From positions 34,285,501-34,349,500 of the forward strand of contig JAYKYS010000001.1 of the NCBI GenBank assembly GCA_036924285.1: a stretch of DNA of 64,000 nucleotides, given 5' to 3'. Source of the stretch: Asterella californica (taxonomy: Eukaryota; Streptophyta; Marchantiopsida; Marchantiales; Aytoniaceae). The notes beneath the pieces are model-generated. The model was not told the DNA's origin, made no database searches, and saw only the letters and a list, made by a program, of their open reading frames with translations. Positions within the stretch are counted from its first letter, which is position 1; each line of letters opens with the position of its first letter. This document shows, piece after piece, positions 37,767-49,506 of this stretch. Made by a program: the position numbers and the translations under genes.

Positions 37767-37817
37767 ATTCTTATTTATTACCTAACTTTTCTCTCCAAAA
37801 GAGTTAGGTAATAAATT
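37767..37817. repeat. short fold-back element, about 20-bp arms
   Basis: TTATTTATTACCTAACTTTT and AAAAGAGTTAGGTAATAA form nearly perfect inverted arms. The arm sequence matches the fold-backs at 7862 and 10972, and this copy is the best preserved. Confidence 0.6.
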
Positions 37818-38096
37818 AAGCTTGTTGCCCTTTTCTATCTTCAAATGGAGAGATGAACATCCAAACCACAATTCTAGGAAAATAGAAAAAAAGACAAATG
37901 TTTAAACATGCAATCAAAATAATCATAGCTGAGAACAGCCTTCAAAAAAATTTAGTGAAAAATGCAGTGTACTAAAGCGCATAGTCACCAGGAAAAGTAC
38001 TTCTTGACAGGATTTGCAAATTGTGACTTGTGTTAAAGTTCTCTAAATTAGCTTCACTAAATTTAAAGTGTTAAATTAAGTCATTAAATTTAGAAT

Positions 38097-38806
38097 TCAT
38101 CCCTGTTCATTAAGCGGTGAGTCTTCCTCTCTAGCAATTACCAAAGCGGGCTTAGTAAGCAACTGCTTGACAGAAATTATCAGAGGTGCTGCTTCACTTA
38201 CCACCACCTTGTCTCTTCTTCTCTGTCTCTTGGTCAACAAAGAGACAGCCTCTTCAACCTCCTTCCAATCAGTTTTCAATCCTCCTCACTCTTGTCTTCC
38301 AACAACAACTCAAGCTTCTCCTGAATAGTCACGTCCGCTGCTTGTAAGAAAAGCTCCGTCTTCTCCACCTCTAGTGTAAGCTTCTCTGTCCTAGAAAGCT
38401 GAGCATACTGACGATCAAACTCCCTTAGCAACTCATTTACAGACAAACCCTTGTTAGGCTTAACCACCCACTCCAAGAACGTTCTCTTGGTCACCCTCTC
38501 TGAATCTTCAGTGTAGTACTCCTCCTTCAAAGCGCGCATAAAGCTCTCCCAACTCTGTCCTTGTTGCTGCTTGAGCTCCTTCACACGCCCACGAATCTCA
38601 GGGACAACAACAAGTTCAAAGTTCTCCATCATCTCCTTCTCAGACACCTTGTTCACCTCCATCTCTCTAGCATAGTATCGCACGTACTTGGAAATATCTG
38701 TCCCCTTGAACTGGTCCATCTTATTCACCACAGATTGCAACGCCTTGGTTGCTAATACCTCCTTCCTCTCTGTGCTCTGTAAACCCTCCACGATCTCATT
38801 AATCAA
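38097..38806 (-). pseudogene. relic of an E-type gag gene
   Basis: Minus-strand frames 38806-38276 and 38279-38097 match residues about 42-270 of the element E gag almost word for word (TERKEVLATKALQS, QQQGQSWESFMRAL, KTDWKEVEEAVSLL). A frameshift after EDKSEE separates the two parts. The N-terminus is missing, the copy stops at EEDSPLNEQG, and no pol follows, so it is a truncated fragment. It ends about 50 bases from the LTR of element B. Confidence 0.88.
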
Positions 38807-38857
38807 CTACCCCCTCGATCTCTCAATCTCTACGATCGTCATCGATGAATCTACAAA

Positions 38858-39691
38858 TGTCGGATCTGTCTCTCACTCAGGGGTCACCTCTGATGGCTTT
38901 GATGGAAGCACACAATGAACTTGAAAGGAAAAATGCTAAGTTCACTCATTCATACACCCACAAACTTATCAACTAAAAATCTCCATAAACTCATCAACTA
39001 AAATCCTTCATTCTAACGACGTCTCTCAAGTTCTCACATGCTAAAAATATCCCACACTCTCTATATTACTCAAGTTGTCATTACGACGATGTGAAAACAA
39101 GGATGAGGAGTTCTTCTCTACTCCTCTATTTATACATTCTAGGTTTTTACTTTGGTATCCTCCGGTAACTCAGCCGTAACTACTTTTACCAGGTTTTACT
39201 AAGATATTACTTAAGGTAAAAGCATTAATCACATGGGTTTCTTATCTTTTCACATGGGCTTATTCCTTCAAAGTCAACAACTTCTAGAAGGATTCTGGAA
39301 TATTCTCAAGGAATCTCGATTTTCCACCCCCCTCTACACTAGGATCCACTAAAAAGGAAACATGTGGAATCTCTTCTTGTTTTTAATGCCCACAAAGTCC
39401 ACAACTTTAATCCAACCACTAATATCAAGTCAAAAAGGAGATAAGGGATACTTTCCACCTCCTTTCTACCTTTTAGACAAGATTACAAGATAGTAGTGCT
39501 CACTCTTTAGCAAATATCTGAATTCTGCCAAAAGTACAGCTAAGTTTAATCGTAACTAACTTTTAGCTAGTCATGACTAACTTGATACCTCCTTAAAGTA
39601 CTTTGGCAGCAAATAAACTTTCTCAACACTTAGTTATAACTAAACACCTTACTAATAGACAAACTTCCTATGTGTAACATAGGTCGTTACA
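38858..39691 (-). repeat. 3' LTR of element B
   Basis: Starts TGTCGGATCTGTCTCTCACTC on the plus strand and ends GGTCGTTACA, just before a C-rich tract TTTTACCCCCGGAC that is the polypurine tract on the coding strand. It shares its start and its inner junction with the element D LTR, though much of the middle has diverged. Length is about 834 bp. Confidence 0.8.
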
Positions 39692-39704
39692 TTTTACCCC
39701 CGGA

Positions 39705-42700
39705 CTAAATTTTCGCTCCGTCCTCGGAGTGAAGAGAGAACTTTTGTCGATGAAACAACTTCAACTTGTCATGGTTGACCCGATCGAATCTCCTTCCTCC
39801 CAACTCCTGAAGGTCATATGTGAAGTTGCTCCACACCTTATCTACAACAAAAGGACCAAAATATCTTGGAAGAAACTTCTTCTTAGCCCTCTTGAATCTG
39901 ATAGCATCATACAACATAACCCAATATCCGACTTGAAAATTTTTACCTCCCTCTTGCCGAACCGTTTGTCGTAACTCTTCTTTTGATCCGCCTGAGCTCG
40001 TTCCATCCGGATCATTGCTACCGCTCGGGTCTCTTCCAACTCCATGAGTTGCTCTCTTCTTGATCTGACCACGTCTTCTCCCCTCGACCTTTTCAACTTT
40101 CGTTGAATAGTTTGAAAAGTATCCAATTCGAATTGGATCGGCAACTTGGACTCCACTCCATAAACCAGTCGAAATGGAGAGTACCCAGTAGAAGTCTTTG
40201 TTGTCGTTCGGTACTCCCATAAGATGGCATGTAGCCTCTTATCCCAAGTATGTTTCGCAGTCTCAACACCAGCATCTTTGGCGAACATCATACAAAGTGT
40301 AAGATTGGTCTTCTCCGCAAGACCATTAGCATTTGGTTTGTATGAGGTCGTTACTCGTGCCTTGATAGAAAAGTGTTGTAGCATAGCAGTAGTCATGCTC
40401 CATACAAACTCTCCTCCTCTATCCGAAACCAACTATAATGGACATCCAAATCTTGTGATGATCCTCCCCCATAAGAATCTATCGACTTCTGTTTCATTGG
40501 TCTCTCTCAAAGGTCTAGCCTCTACCCACTTGGTACAATAGTCAGTGGCGACTACAATGTATCTATTGCCTCGAGGTGTCTTATTAAGAGGACCTACAAA
40601 GTCAATACCTCACTTCTCAAACGGTCCTAATACTGGAATTGATCTTAAAGGAGGTGTTCTAGTAGACTTTAGAGCAAATGCTTGACATACGTCACAAGTT
40701 TTGCAATAGTCTAAACATTCCTTGAAAATACCTCTCCAATGATAACCAGCATCCAAAATCTTGAAGGCTGTTATCTTACCAGCAAAGTGATCTCCACAAA
40801 CAGTACCGTCGTGAAACTCGTGCATTAGCTTGAACGCCTCTTTCTGACCAACTGCTCTCCTTAGTAAGCCATCTACTCTTTGATGAAATAGAATTCCCTC
40901 CACCATGGTGTAAGGTTTGCATCTCTTAATCAACGCGTTACGTTCTCGGGTATGCATACCTTCTGGAAAAGAGCCATCTGCAAAGAAACTCCAAATTTCC
41001 TTGTACTCGTCCGATATCTCCTCAATGCTTGTGATGGTCATCAGATGCTCGTCTGGAAACGAATCATCAAATGGTTCTTCTCCCTCATCATCATAAGTCC
41101 TCGACAAAAGATCAACATTCGCATGCTTTTTCCCTGGTCTATCTTCGATCACGTAATCATATTCTGTTAGAAAGATCTTCCAACGAGCAATACGACCTTC
41201 GGCATTAGGCTTATTAAAGATATACTTTAAAGCCTTGTGATCTGTGACTATGGAAAATTTCCCTCCTAGCAAGTAATGCCGAAATTTCTTCAATCCAAAG
41301 ATCACCGCTAATCCTTCTCGTTCAGTCACGGAGTAGTTCTTCTCCGCTGGAACCATCTGCCTACTAGCATAAGCTATAGGATGATCATGCCCATCTCCAT
41401 CTAATTGACTTAATGTACATCTGATTGCTACATTGGAGGCATCCGTATACAGAATAAATGCTTTACTTCACTCAGGTTTAGCAAGTATAGGAGCTGTCAC
41501 CAATGCCTTTTTCAACTCCTCAAATGCTTCCTTTGCCTTCTGATCATGCACTATCAAGTCAAAATCAACTCCCTTCTTCATGTACATAGTCAAAGCTATT
41601 GCTTTGTTTGAGAAGGAAAAGACAAACCTACGATAATATCCAACCATGCCAAGAAACTGTCTCAACTTTGTCAAGTTGATCGGAAATGAAAGATCCATAA
41701 TCTTCTTCACCTTCTCAGGATCTACCGCAATCCCATTCTTGGAAATGATGTGTCCCAACAGTAGACCTTCTTCGCAGCCAAAGATGCACTTCTCTGGATT
41801 TAGAGAAGCGTTGGCTTGCTCCAACCGCTGCAAAACTTTGATGACATGATCAAAGTGGTCCTCCTTTCTTCCGTACACACAGAAATCGTCAATGAAATCC
41901 CGAACAAACTTCCCTATGAATGGTTCAAACACCTTGTTCATGAACCTTTGAAACGTGGCTGGAGCATTACACAGTCCGAATGGAATCACCCGAAATGCAA
42001 ATGTTCCCCAAGGAGTAGTGAAAGTAGTCAACTGTTGGTACTCCTGTGCTATCTTGATCTGGTTATATCCACTATAACCATCACCAAAGCTGTACCACTC
42101 ATGACCAGCAACTTCCTCCAAAATCTCATCTATAAATGATAGAGGATAATAATCCTTCTTGGTAACTGCATTCAACTTCTTATAGTCTATGCACACTCGC
42201 AGCTTACCATTCTTCTTCTTGACAATCACAATGGGTGAAACCCATTCTAAGTTCTCCACCTCATAGATGAAACTCATCTCCTTCAACTTGTCTATCTCCT
42301 CCTTGACCATCATTGCCGTTGTGGGATTGACGCTTCTTTGCTTCTGTCGAACTGGTCTTGCGTGCTCCTCCAATTTGATTCGATGAGTCTCGAGAGTCAC
42401 CTCCTTCAAATCCTTGTAGCTGAAAGCAAACACATGGATATATTTTTGGAATATATCTAGGAATCTACTTTTCTCTTCTTGAGCGACATTGATACCAAAC
42501 TTCAGAGTAGAGAGTCTTCTCACAATCTTTGTCTCACTCAACTCTTCTTTGTTTGGATCTTTCTCCACTGCTGGTCGAGACAACAAGTCAATAGCACTAA
42601 GCTGATGTAATGATTCATCTCGATCAAATCCTTCGTCCTCAGACGAGGATTCTTGATCATAAAAATCTCCAGTATCTACTTCCGAGACACTCTGATCATC

Positions 42701-43380
42701 CTCCATATCAGATTCCCAGTAGTCACTAGTGGGTCTATCAGAGTCAGAAGTCACAACTCCAACACCCGAGAGAGGAACTATCACTCTATGATCTCTAAGC
42801 CCAATCCGTAAGTATCCCTTGTGTCACCTATCAGTGGTGCGCACAGCTCTCAACCAAGGTCTACCTACGAGCAAATCATAACTAGAGTCCTTTAACACTT
42901 GAAAGGACATCAATGTTTGAACTCCCATCACAAACACGACCACCTTCTCTAACACACCAAGAGGTCTTACCCGTTGCTTGTTAGCCATCCCCACGACAAT
43001 GCTAGCCGGGCGAGTTGGTTCCATCCCCAACTTCTTCATCAACCTCTCTGATATGACATTTACAGCCGACCCTCCATCCACCAATACGTCAGAGACGTAG
43101 TGACCATTCAACCGGACTTCAATCTTTGAAGCCCTAGTGTATACCTCTGAAGCATGCACATCCACCACACCAACTCCCACGGACTTCGATGTCTTGCTCT
43201 TGGGTTTCTTCTTCTTGCTTCTCTTAGAACTCAGTCCTCCTCTGAGTTCCCTTCGTAAGCTAGGATTAAGTGCGATCAGTTGTCCAACAATGATGTTGAC
43301 TTTCTGAGCACCCACATCTTCAACCACATCATATCCCGCTTGGGAAGATGAAATGGTGAAATCCGCTGTCGTAGTGCATG
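39705..43380 (-). pseudogene. element B pol pseudogene (protease-RT-RNase H-integrase)
   Basis: Minus strand. Protease-like VSDVLVDGGSAVN (near 43070), reverse transcriptase with DGYSGYNQIKIA, FGLCNAPATFQRFMNK and the catalytic FIDDFCVYG (about 41880), RNase H with ILYTDASN region and TDHKALKYIF (about 41220), and integrase with CKTCDVCQAF, VSDRGGEF and NGLAEKTN. In-frame stops: TGA at 42824-42826, 41468-41470 and 40610-40612, all where element D has Trp, and TAG at 40433-40435. A frameshift lies near 39960, in the integrase C-terminal region. Confidence 0.88.
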
Positions 43381-43384
43381 ACGT

Positions 43385-44756
43385 TGTCGTGCTACTTGGC
43401 GGCTACATGCTTGACTTCTACTCCGACGCTTAGGTTTGGTAGTTCTAGAAGTTAGCTCATATTACTTCTAGTCCTTTATGTATATGTTTGACACCTTTGC
43501 ATACGGTGTTAACACTATTTTGAGTCCTAGTAGGCTGATAGTATGTTAGTTATCTTGTTCAAGCATTTGTGCGCTTGTGCAAGTGACTTCTTACTTGTCT
43601 ATGACGTTCAATGTACATAACTTAGGGTTTCCATGCTGATAGGGGTTTGAGCTCATGGGTTGTACTTACTTGTCGCCCATGCACGCTTTCTAGCTAATTT
43701 AAGTTAACTTTCAGGGTTGCGTGTCGTTTTAGGTAGTTTAAGTTATACGCTGGCACTCTAGGGGGCTTGACGTGGTAGCCTATGAGTGTAGAAAAGTTAC
43801 CAGGTAGTTTAAGGCACAAAAGGACAGTCAAGTGGAGCTATGAACTCCCATTGGTCTATTTTTGTCTTTTGTAAAACTCTAAGTTTAGAAACAGAGCTCT
43901 AGAGGAGAGTTCGAGCAGTTGGTGAGGTATCTTGGAAATCTGAGAGCACAGGAAGAGAGAGCTCGTCGTGCCAAGCACTGTCAGTGAAATTTTTGCTCGA
44001 TTTGGATCAATAAACAAGGAGTTATGCCCAATTGAAGTTCGGATTGTGCCAAAACTGCATCACTTTTGTTGATTTTGGGGTTTTCGGTGCCAATTGCAGC
44101 AGAATTGAGGAAACCACTTCAAAACTTTGTGGTTGCGTTCACTGTCAGGAGGGCCACGACTGTCCAAAAAGTTTTGAATCATTTGAGTAATTGAGTAATT
44201 CAGGGCGGCCGTTGAAGCAGAGGGGGTCTGAAAATCTCTTAATCTAGAGCAACGACTTCAGAGGAGGAGATCTGGAGTTCTGTGTACATTCAGGAGTCCC
44301 AACTTCACAGGGATGTTCAGCATCCTGTAGACTTCAAATACTGTGAGAAGATTTGAAATTCATCGAGCCAATTCTCTGTTCTATCTTTGAATAGCTGTCT
44401 AGGTACCAGAATTGCCATAATTCTCTTATTCAGAACTTTTCTGTCAACATCTCGGTGCTAGAATTCAATCTCAGGCTGAAACTTCGTGTGTGTGTTCAGT
44501 AGTGCCTCATTTACATGTAGGGGAAGTTTAGAAGTCTAAACCTTCATAGTTTTCCTCTCTTTGAGTGCCAAAGTTCACCGTCTAATCCTATTACTACTAG
44601 TGAGACCTAGATTTCGCTTTTTGAGCATATCAAAGGATCCTACACTCCTGTGTGAGTGTTTATAGCTCTTGTTGTGACCTGAAAGCCAACCTCTTGAGTA
44701 AACAACCACAGCCAGAAGCCCGGCGCTTTCCTAGGTAGACGGATCACACTCCGACA
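43385..44756 (+). mobile_element. solo LTR of the E family
   Basis: It begins TGTCGTGCTACTTGGCGG and ends CACACTCCGACA, so TGTCG/CGACA form 5-bp inverted ends. It is 1372 bp, nearly collinear with the 5' LTR of element E (56635-58007). ACGT flanks it on both sides (43381-43384 and 44757-44760), consistent with a 4-bp target duplication. No internal domain is attached, so it is a solo LTR left by LTR-LTR recombination. It interrupts the element B pol frame. Confidence 0.88.
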
Positions 44757-45236
44757 ACGTTAAAGGTGCGGAAACGGAACTTCAGAAGACACTCAACATG
44801 CATTTGTTCGGGAAGCTGCGCCCTAGCTTATCAAGCTGGGCAGGAGCTAAGCTGGGGCCATGCTTGACAAGCTGCCCCCTAGCTTAAACTGAAATATCAC
44901 CTTGAAAGAGGTCGAAGAGCATCAGAATGCAGAGCTCGGCGAGGAGAGCGACTTCGTGCTTCCAGTTTCGACAGAAAGTGTTTTAAGTAGTAGTTAGTAC
45001 GGGTTTTAGACTGAGAAATGTATGAAAGAGGGAAATCTGTCGATTTTGGCTCGTGACTCAAACTCAGAATCTGATAGCGTGAGCATGTAGGTGTTCACAA
45101 GTACTATAGTTTTGACTCTTTATTCATAGAAAACGGAGTTGTATAGTGAAGTTAGCGTAGGAAAGGCTAGTAAAGACTTTACAGGAAAACTTCTTAATAA
45201 AAGCATGTGTACAGAAAATTTAACTGTTATGAACGT

Positions 45237-45570
45237 CACTAAAGGCCATCCCAGTGATAGGGCGCCTGCCTAGGAGAGAAGTGGTCTCAAGATCAATCCC
45301 TCATGGCCTCTGGTTCCTATTCCGGCATGTTGGCCTCCCGGATGGGAGTCTATGTTGGGTGTGCAGCCATGTCCTGCATATCTAGGGGCGGGAGACCGGT
45401 ATCTCCCTTAATCGTGGGCTTCTTGGCCTAAGCCTCCGCATGCCATCCTGAATATACTATAGGAGATACCTGGTGCGCATATGGGGGGGGGCTGTAAGCC
45501 CTGTGGGGCAGCCTCATAAGTGTTAGGGCTTCGGCCTACATTGGATGGCTTGTAATATATTCAGGGTGGC
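45237..45570 (+). mobile_element. probable tRNA-derived SINE
   Basis: An RNA polymerase III promoter-like pair is visible: box A-like GATAGGGCGCCTGCC (45256-45270) and box B-like GGTCTCAAGATCAATCCC (45283-45300), with tRNA-like spacing. A non-tRNA body of about 270 bp follows. An imperfect inverted pair CCATCCTGAATATACT / AATATATTCAGGGTGG (about 45445 and 45554) lies in the body, and a G9 run is at about 45483-45491. Exact ends and target duplications are not clear. It is embedded in the element C LTR/leader. Confidence 0.55.
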
Positions 45571-46340
45571 ATCAAGATGGCATCAAGGACACGGGAAACT
45601 TTTGTCAATCTGTTATTTATCCATCGAGTCGGTTTAGCAATGGCGAGGGGAGCAGTGTGACGTTTTACAGTGAAGGAGTCTGCTTTACAGAGGCAGCTGT
45701 GTACTTTTATTTAAAAGAGAGTCAGTTTTGAAAGAAGAGTTTTGTACGTAAGGACAGTAGGGGGGCAGCTTAAGCTGGGGGCCTGCTTGTGATAAGCGAC
45801 TGTGCTTATAAGGACAGCAGGGGGGCAGCTTAAGCTGGGCCCTTAACTTTTAGGTTAAGTACCTGCGACGGCTGAAGATCGGGGGACACTTTTTGAGGAG
45901 ATTTTTCTACAGAGAGCTGGGAGCTGAAGCGGAAGGAGAAGCTTGGAGGCTGAGGGAGATCAATTTTTTATGAGAGAACTGAATTGAGGATTTGGGTGAT
46001 CGTGACAGAGGGACGGACAAGTATTTGGGGGACTGAGAGCAGTTTGGAGGGAGAATTTCTTCTGATCGGACAGGAAACAGTTTTATTTGAAGGAGATCGT
46101 TTTGATAGTCTGCAAGGGACTCTTGATTGACGCGGGATTAAATTCTTGATAGTTCCAGTTGAGAGGTTGACGCAGAGAGGAGATTAAGAATTTGGTGTCC
46201 GAATTTCACCTATTAGGCTTGAGTTGAGGTGAATTTGGTGGAAAGAGAGCATTATTTGAGCGGTGTCGTGTCGTGGACCGGCTCCTACCTGAAATTCAAA
46301 CTTCGATGCTTGTCACTCCAAAGTCACTCATGAGAAGACA

Positions 46341-46825
46341 AGCTAAGCCCCAGCTTACGGACTTTTGACGCAATCTCAGATCTTCATTTTCATCGCATAG
46401 ATGGGTAGAGCTCCTTGTCAGCTTTCCATATGCACTTTGTCTACTTCGTTTGGACGCCTAGTGGAGAAGTTACAAGACTCGAAAGATGGAGAAAATAAGC
46501 TAGGCCCCAGCTTACAAGTTTTTGGCACCACTTTGGATCTTCGTTTTTATCGCACCAGTGGATACAGCTCCTTGTCAGCTTTCCATAGGCACTTCATCTA
46601 CTTCGTTTCGACGCCTAGTGGAAAAGTTACAAGACTCGAAAGATGGAGAAAACAAGCTAGGCCCCAGCTTACGGGCTTCTGGCGCAACTTCGGATCTTCA
46701 CTTTCATCACATAGATAGGTAGAGCTCGTTGTCAGCTTTCCATGGGCATCTTGTTTACTTCGTTTGGACATCCAGAGAAGAAGTTATGCGATTCGAAAGA
46801 AGATAAAATCAAGCTAAGCCCTTAG
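46341..46825 (+). repeat. about 157-bp tandem repeat, three copies
   Basis: Units begin with AAGCTAAGCCCCAGCTTAC or AAGCTAGGCCCCAGCTTAC at about 46340, 46498 and 46655, with the start of a fourth near 46812. Each contains CTTGTCAGCTTTCCAT and AAGTTACAAGACTCGAAAG. The open frames at 46401-46718 are products of the repeat and not genes. Confidence 0.88.
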
Positions 46826-48873
46826 TTACTTGCTGATTGGGTATTTAGGGCTTCAGGCGTTATATCAAAGACGCAAGGGGCCTGCTTCTTATTATTCAGG
46901 AGATTGAGGAGAGAACTGTACGTACAGAGACTGTTGCAAGGGGGGTGCTTAAGGGGCTAGCTTGCGCCTGCGACCTGTCAATGGACGGTTCGGAAGATTT
47001 AGGAGTCCAATGCAAGCGCGCAAGGCGTCGTTGGGTTCAGATCTGTGCAGGCTACACACTGGTTCAAACGGTTTGGGAAGAGACGGATCGGGGAGTGTGT
47101 ACTGAAGGAAATTGAGACGCAGGAAGCAGATTTGAGGTTTTCAGTTATATGTGAAGGAGAGTTGGACCGTTCGGGCCGTTCCGGAGTCCAAACTTGCTGT
47201 CCTTGGATCCATCGGAATCAGAACAACGAGTTCTTCAGAAAATTGAAGACGATACCAGTTTTCATCAGGCGGTTTGGGAGTTGTGAGTGAAATTGGTTCG
47301 CAGGGAAGCGCTTGCGTCAGATTTTTCATCGTCTGCGACCTGAGATTGGATTGTTCTTCGCGATCGGTGAGCCAAGCTCTTCGTTCTTGGTGCCTACGCG
47401 ATCAGGGAGTCCTCATGTACGCATAGGAGAAGACTGTAAGTGAATTGGATTGTTGGTTTGGGTGTGGTGAGCAAATTTGAGCCGCAGGGAGCCGATTTAC
47501 GTCAGTTTTTTGCAACCTGCGATCAAATTTCTCGAGTGGTTTTGCAAAAGGAACTCCAAACGACTTGTTTGGAGTCTTGTTGGGTTCAAGGTAGCTAGAT
47601 CTACCTACCAGAGAAGACGGATATCAGTTTAGGAGATCCGTTTGTGCGTGGTGTGCGGTTATAAGCCGCAGGGAGCAGTTTTTGAAGGTTCGGTCACCTG
47701 CGACCGAAAATCAGCGATACCTCGGCTATCAGGAGTCGGATCTGAAGGTTTCTTGGGTTAACGGAGTCAGCGGAGGAGACCCTATCGACATCTGAAGTCC
47801 GTTCAGCGAAAAGAAGAAGTCCACAGATAGATCTTTTTCGGTTTCTTCGCTACGAGTTTTGCTCTTTTGAGTTCGTTAGAGTTCTGGTTGGCTGTATACA
47901 GCTTGTGGTAGCTAGCTTTAGCTAAGAGCTTATACATGGATGTGGTTTGGACTTGAGTTTGAATTGCGTGATATTGTTGTGGCTCTGTTTGTTAGCAAAG
48001 AGAAGTTTCTCTTACTTTGAGCTACGCTTCGGCGATTTCGAGCTAGGGTTGCGATTCAGGGGTTTGTTTTAAGGCTTCTGAAGTAGGTTACAGACCGCTC
48101 TGGTATGTTCTTCAGTTTTTGTGTTGTTAGGAGAAAGAAACGACAGTGTACATACATTTGGAATGTATATATCGCAGCGTTCGTTTTCGTGGTTGTTCTT
48201 CTCTGTCTTGTCTTTGTTTCAGCACACAGCATCTCCACAGCCAGGAACCTCGCGTTTTCCTGGACATCCTTCACGCAATATCCGACACGATAGCGGAGGA
48301 GGAGGACTGAGACTGAGAAGGTCAGGTTTTTCTGAGAAATTTCAGTGTTGAAGCTGTCGTTGGAGGGGATACAAGGCGTTAAAGTTTCAGATCTTCATCG
48401 GTTGTAGGTTCTGGAGAGAAATCTGCTGGAGAAAAGACTAGTTGAGTGGGAATTGACTGTTTGGCATCTGCGGTAATCAACGTAAGGAGTTGAGTAGAGA
48501 TAGGTTGTAAATTGATATATGTGGAGGACTATTGAGTGTGCTTGGAAGAGAAATAAAGCATCGTGAGTTCAGTATTCTCCTATCTGTTGTGTCTGAAGGT
48601 GGATCTGTCTCCTGAGACTTGAGACTTGATCTGTTGATTAGTAAGTGATCTATAGTCATAGTCACTGTGAGCGACTTCAGCTGTTGCGATCTCTTGCTTG
48701 GCTCTTGTCTTGGTATACAATCTCTGCTTCTATCTCGCGATCTATCACAGCCAGAAGGCTCGCCCTTCCTGAGAAGGACTCTCCTCGACATAAATCTGGT
48801 GCTTCCACTGAGAGTCATCTTGGGGTGATTAATCGCTGAGGTTGCTGAGGTTGAGATTTGCATACAAGGAAAG

Positions 48874-49506
48874 ATGGATCGCAAGAGCGGGAGTGGTGCT
48901 ACTGCCTCTACGGCTGGAGCATCGACATCTACTGCTGCACCTTCGGCTACACCAACGTCTTCAGCAGCCGCTGCAGCATCAGGTCTGGATACTACTGAGA
49001 TACTGAAGACGCTTGCGGCTTTGGTTCATCAACATCCGATCGTCGGAGGGGGTGAGTTGAAATCTACAAAAGCTTTGCAGGCGATTGTGAATAGGTGTGG
49101 AAGATTTGAAGGCAGAGATATTTCTAGATATCTTCGTGAGTACAGAGGAGAGATGGAGCTTGTGAGGGTGACCGATGCAGAGATGATTGGAAGTTTTGAG
49201 TTGGCTGTGATTCTTGAGTTGAGAGATCAAGTCAGAGACGTACAGAGGAGAAATCTTGGTGTTTGGGCAAGTTTTGAGCGAGCTCTCCGAGAGGAATTCC
49301 TGGAGGAGGATTCCGAGAGAGTTACTAGGAGGACTTTTTTGGATTGGATTGGATTGAGCAGCAGCCTGGCCATAGGATGGGGTTGAATGAGTTGCTAAGA
49401 GAGTTCGATCGAAGATACCGACAGCTTTCGACGCTCGAACGGATAACTTTGGATGCTAGAAGGACAGAGCTCTTCTTGCAAGCCACCGATGAGGCTACAG
49501 CAGATC
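48874..49506 (+). pseudogene. element C gag fragment, frameshifted and interrupted
   Basis: The ATG at 48874 opens a Ser/Thr/Ala-rich N-terminus, then a gag core homologous to element E (STKALQAIVNRCGRFEGRDI, DSERVTRRTFLDWI). A short GGATT duplication near 49341-49352 shifts the frame; the proper frame resumes as MGLNELLREFDRRY and runs to EATADL, where the LTR of element D begins at 49507. It is therefore broken twice. Confidence 0.85.

Larger units (their letters stand above)
38858..43384 (-). mobile_element. element B: 5'-truncated OTA/Athila-like Ty3/gypsy retrotransposon
   Basis: A 3' LTR (38858-39691) is followed on the minus strand by integrase, RNase H, reverse transcriptase and protease regions closely related to element D. 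The reading frame runs right up to the solo LTR at 43385. No D-type gag, primer site or 5' LTR is visible beyond that LTR, so the 5' half is lost. Confidence 0.8.
44761..49506 (+). mobile_element. element C: 5' part of a Ty3/gypsy element with a very long LTR/leader
   Basis: A gag related to the element E gag starts at 48874. The LTR end is placed at 48790 because CACAGCCAGAAGGCTCGCCC...CTCCTCGACA matches the E-family LTR end (CCAGAAGCC...CTCCGACA). The region to the left, over 3.5 kb, carries repeated AAGCT(A/G)GGCCCCAGCTT motifs and no gene, which suggests an exceptionally long LTR. The left end is uncertain; TGTCG at 45038 is one candidate. Element D cuts the copy at 49507, so pol is not in this part. 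Confidence 0.6.

Noticed and set aside
38561..38755. Plus-strand Leu/His-rich frame
   Set aside because: Antisense shadow of the E-type gag relic; the same shadow appears opposite the element E gag at 58228-58422.
46401..46722. Plus-strand frames of 105 and 66 codons with an internal protein repeat
   Set aside because: They read through the 157-bp tandem DNA repeat; the protein repeat only mirrors the DNA repeat.
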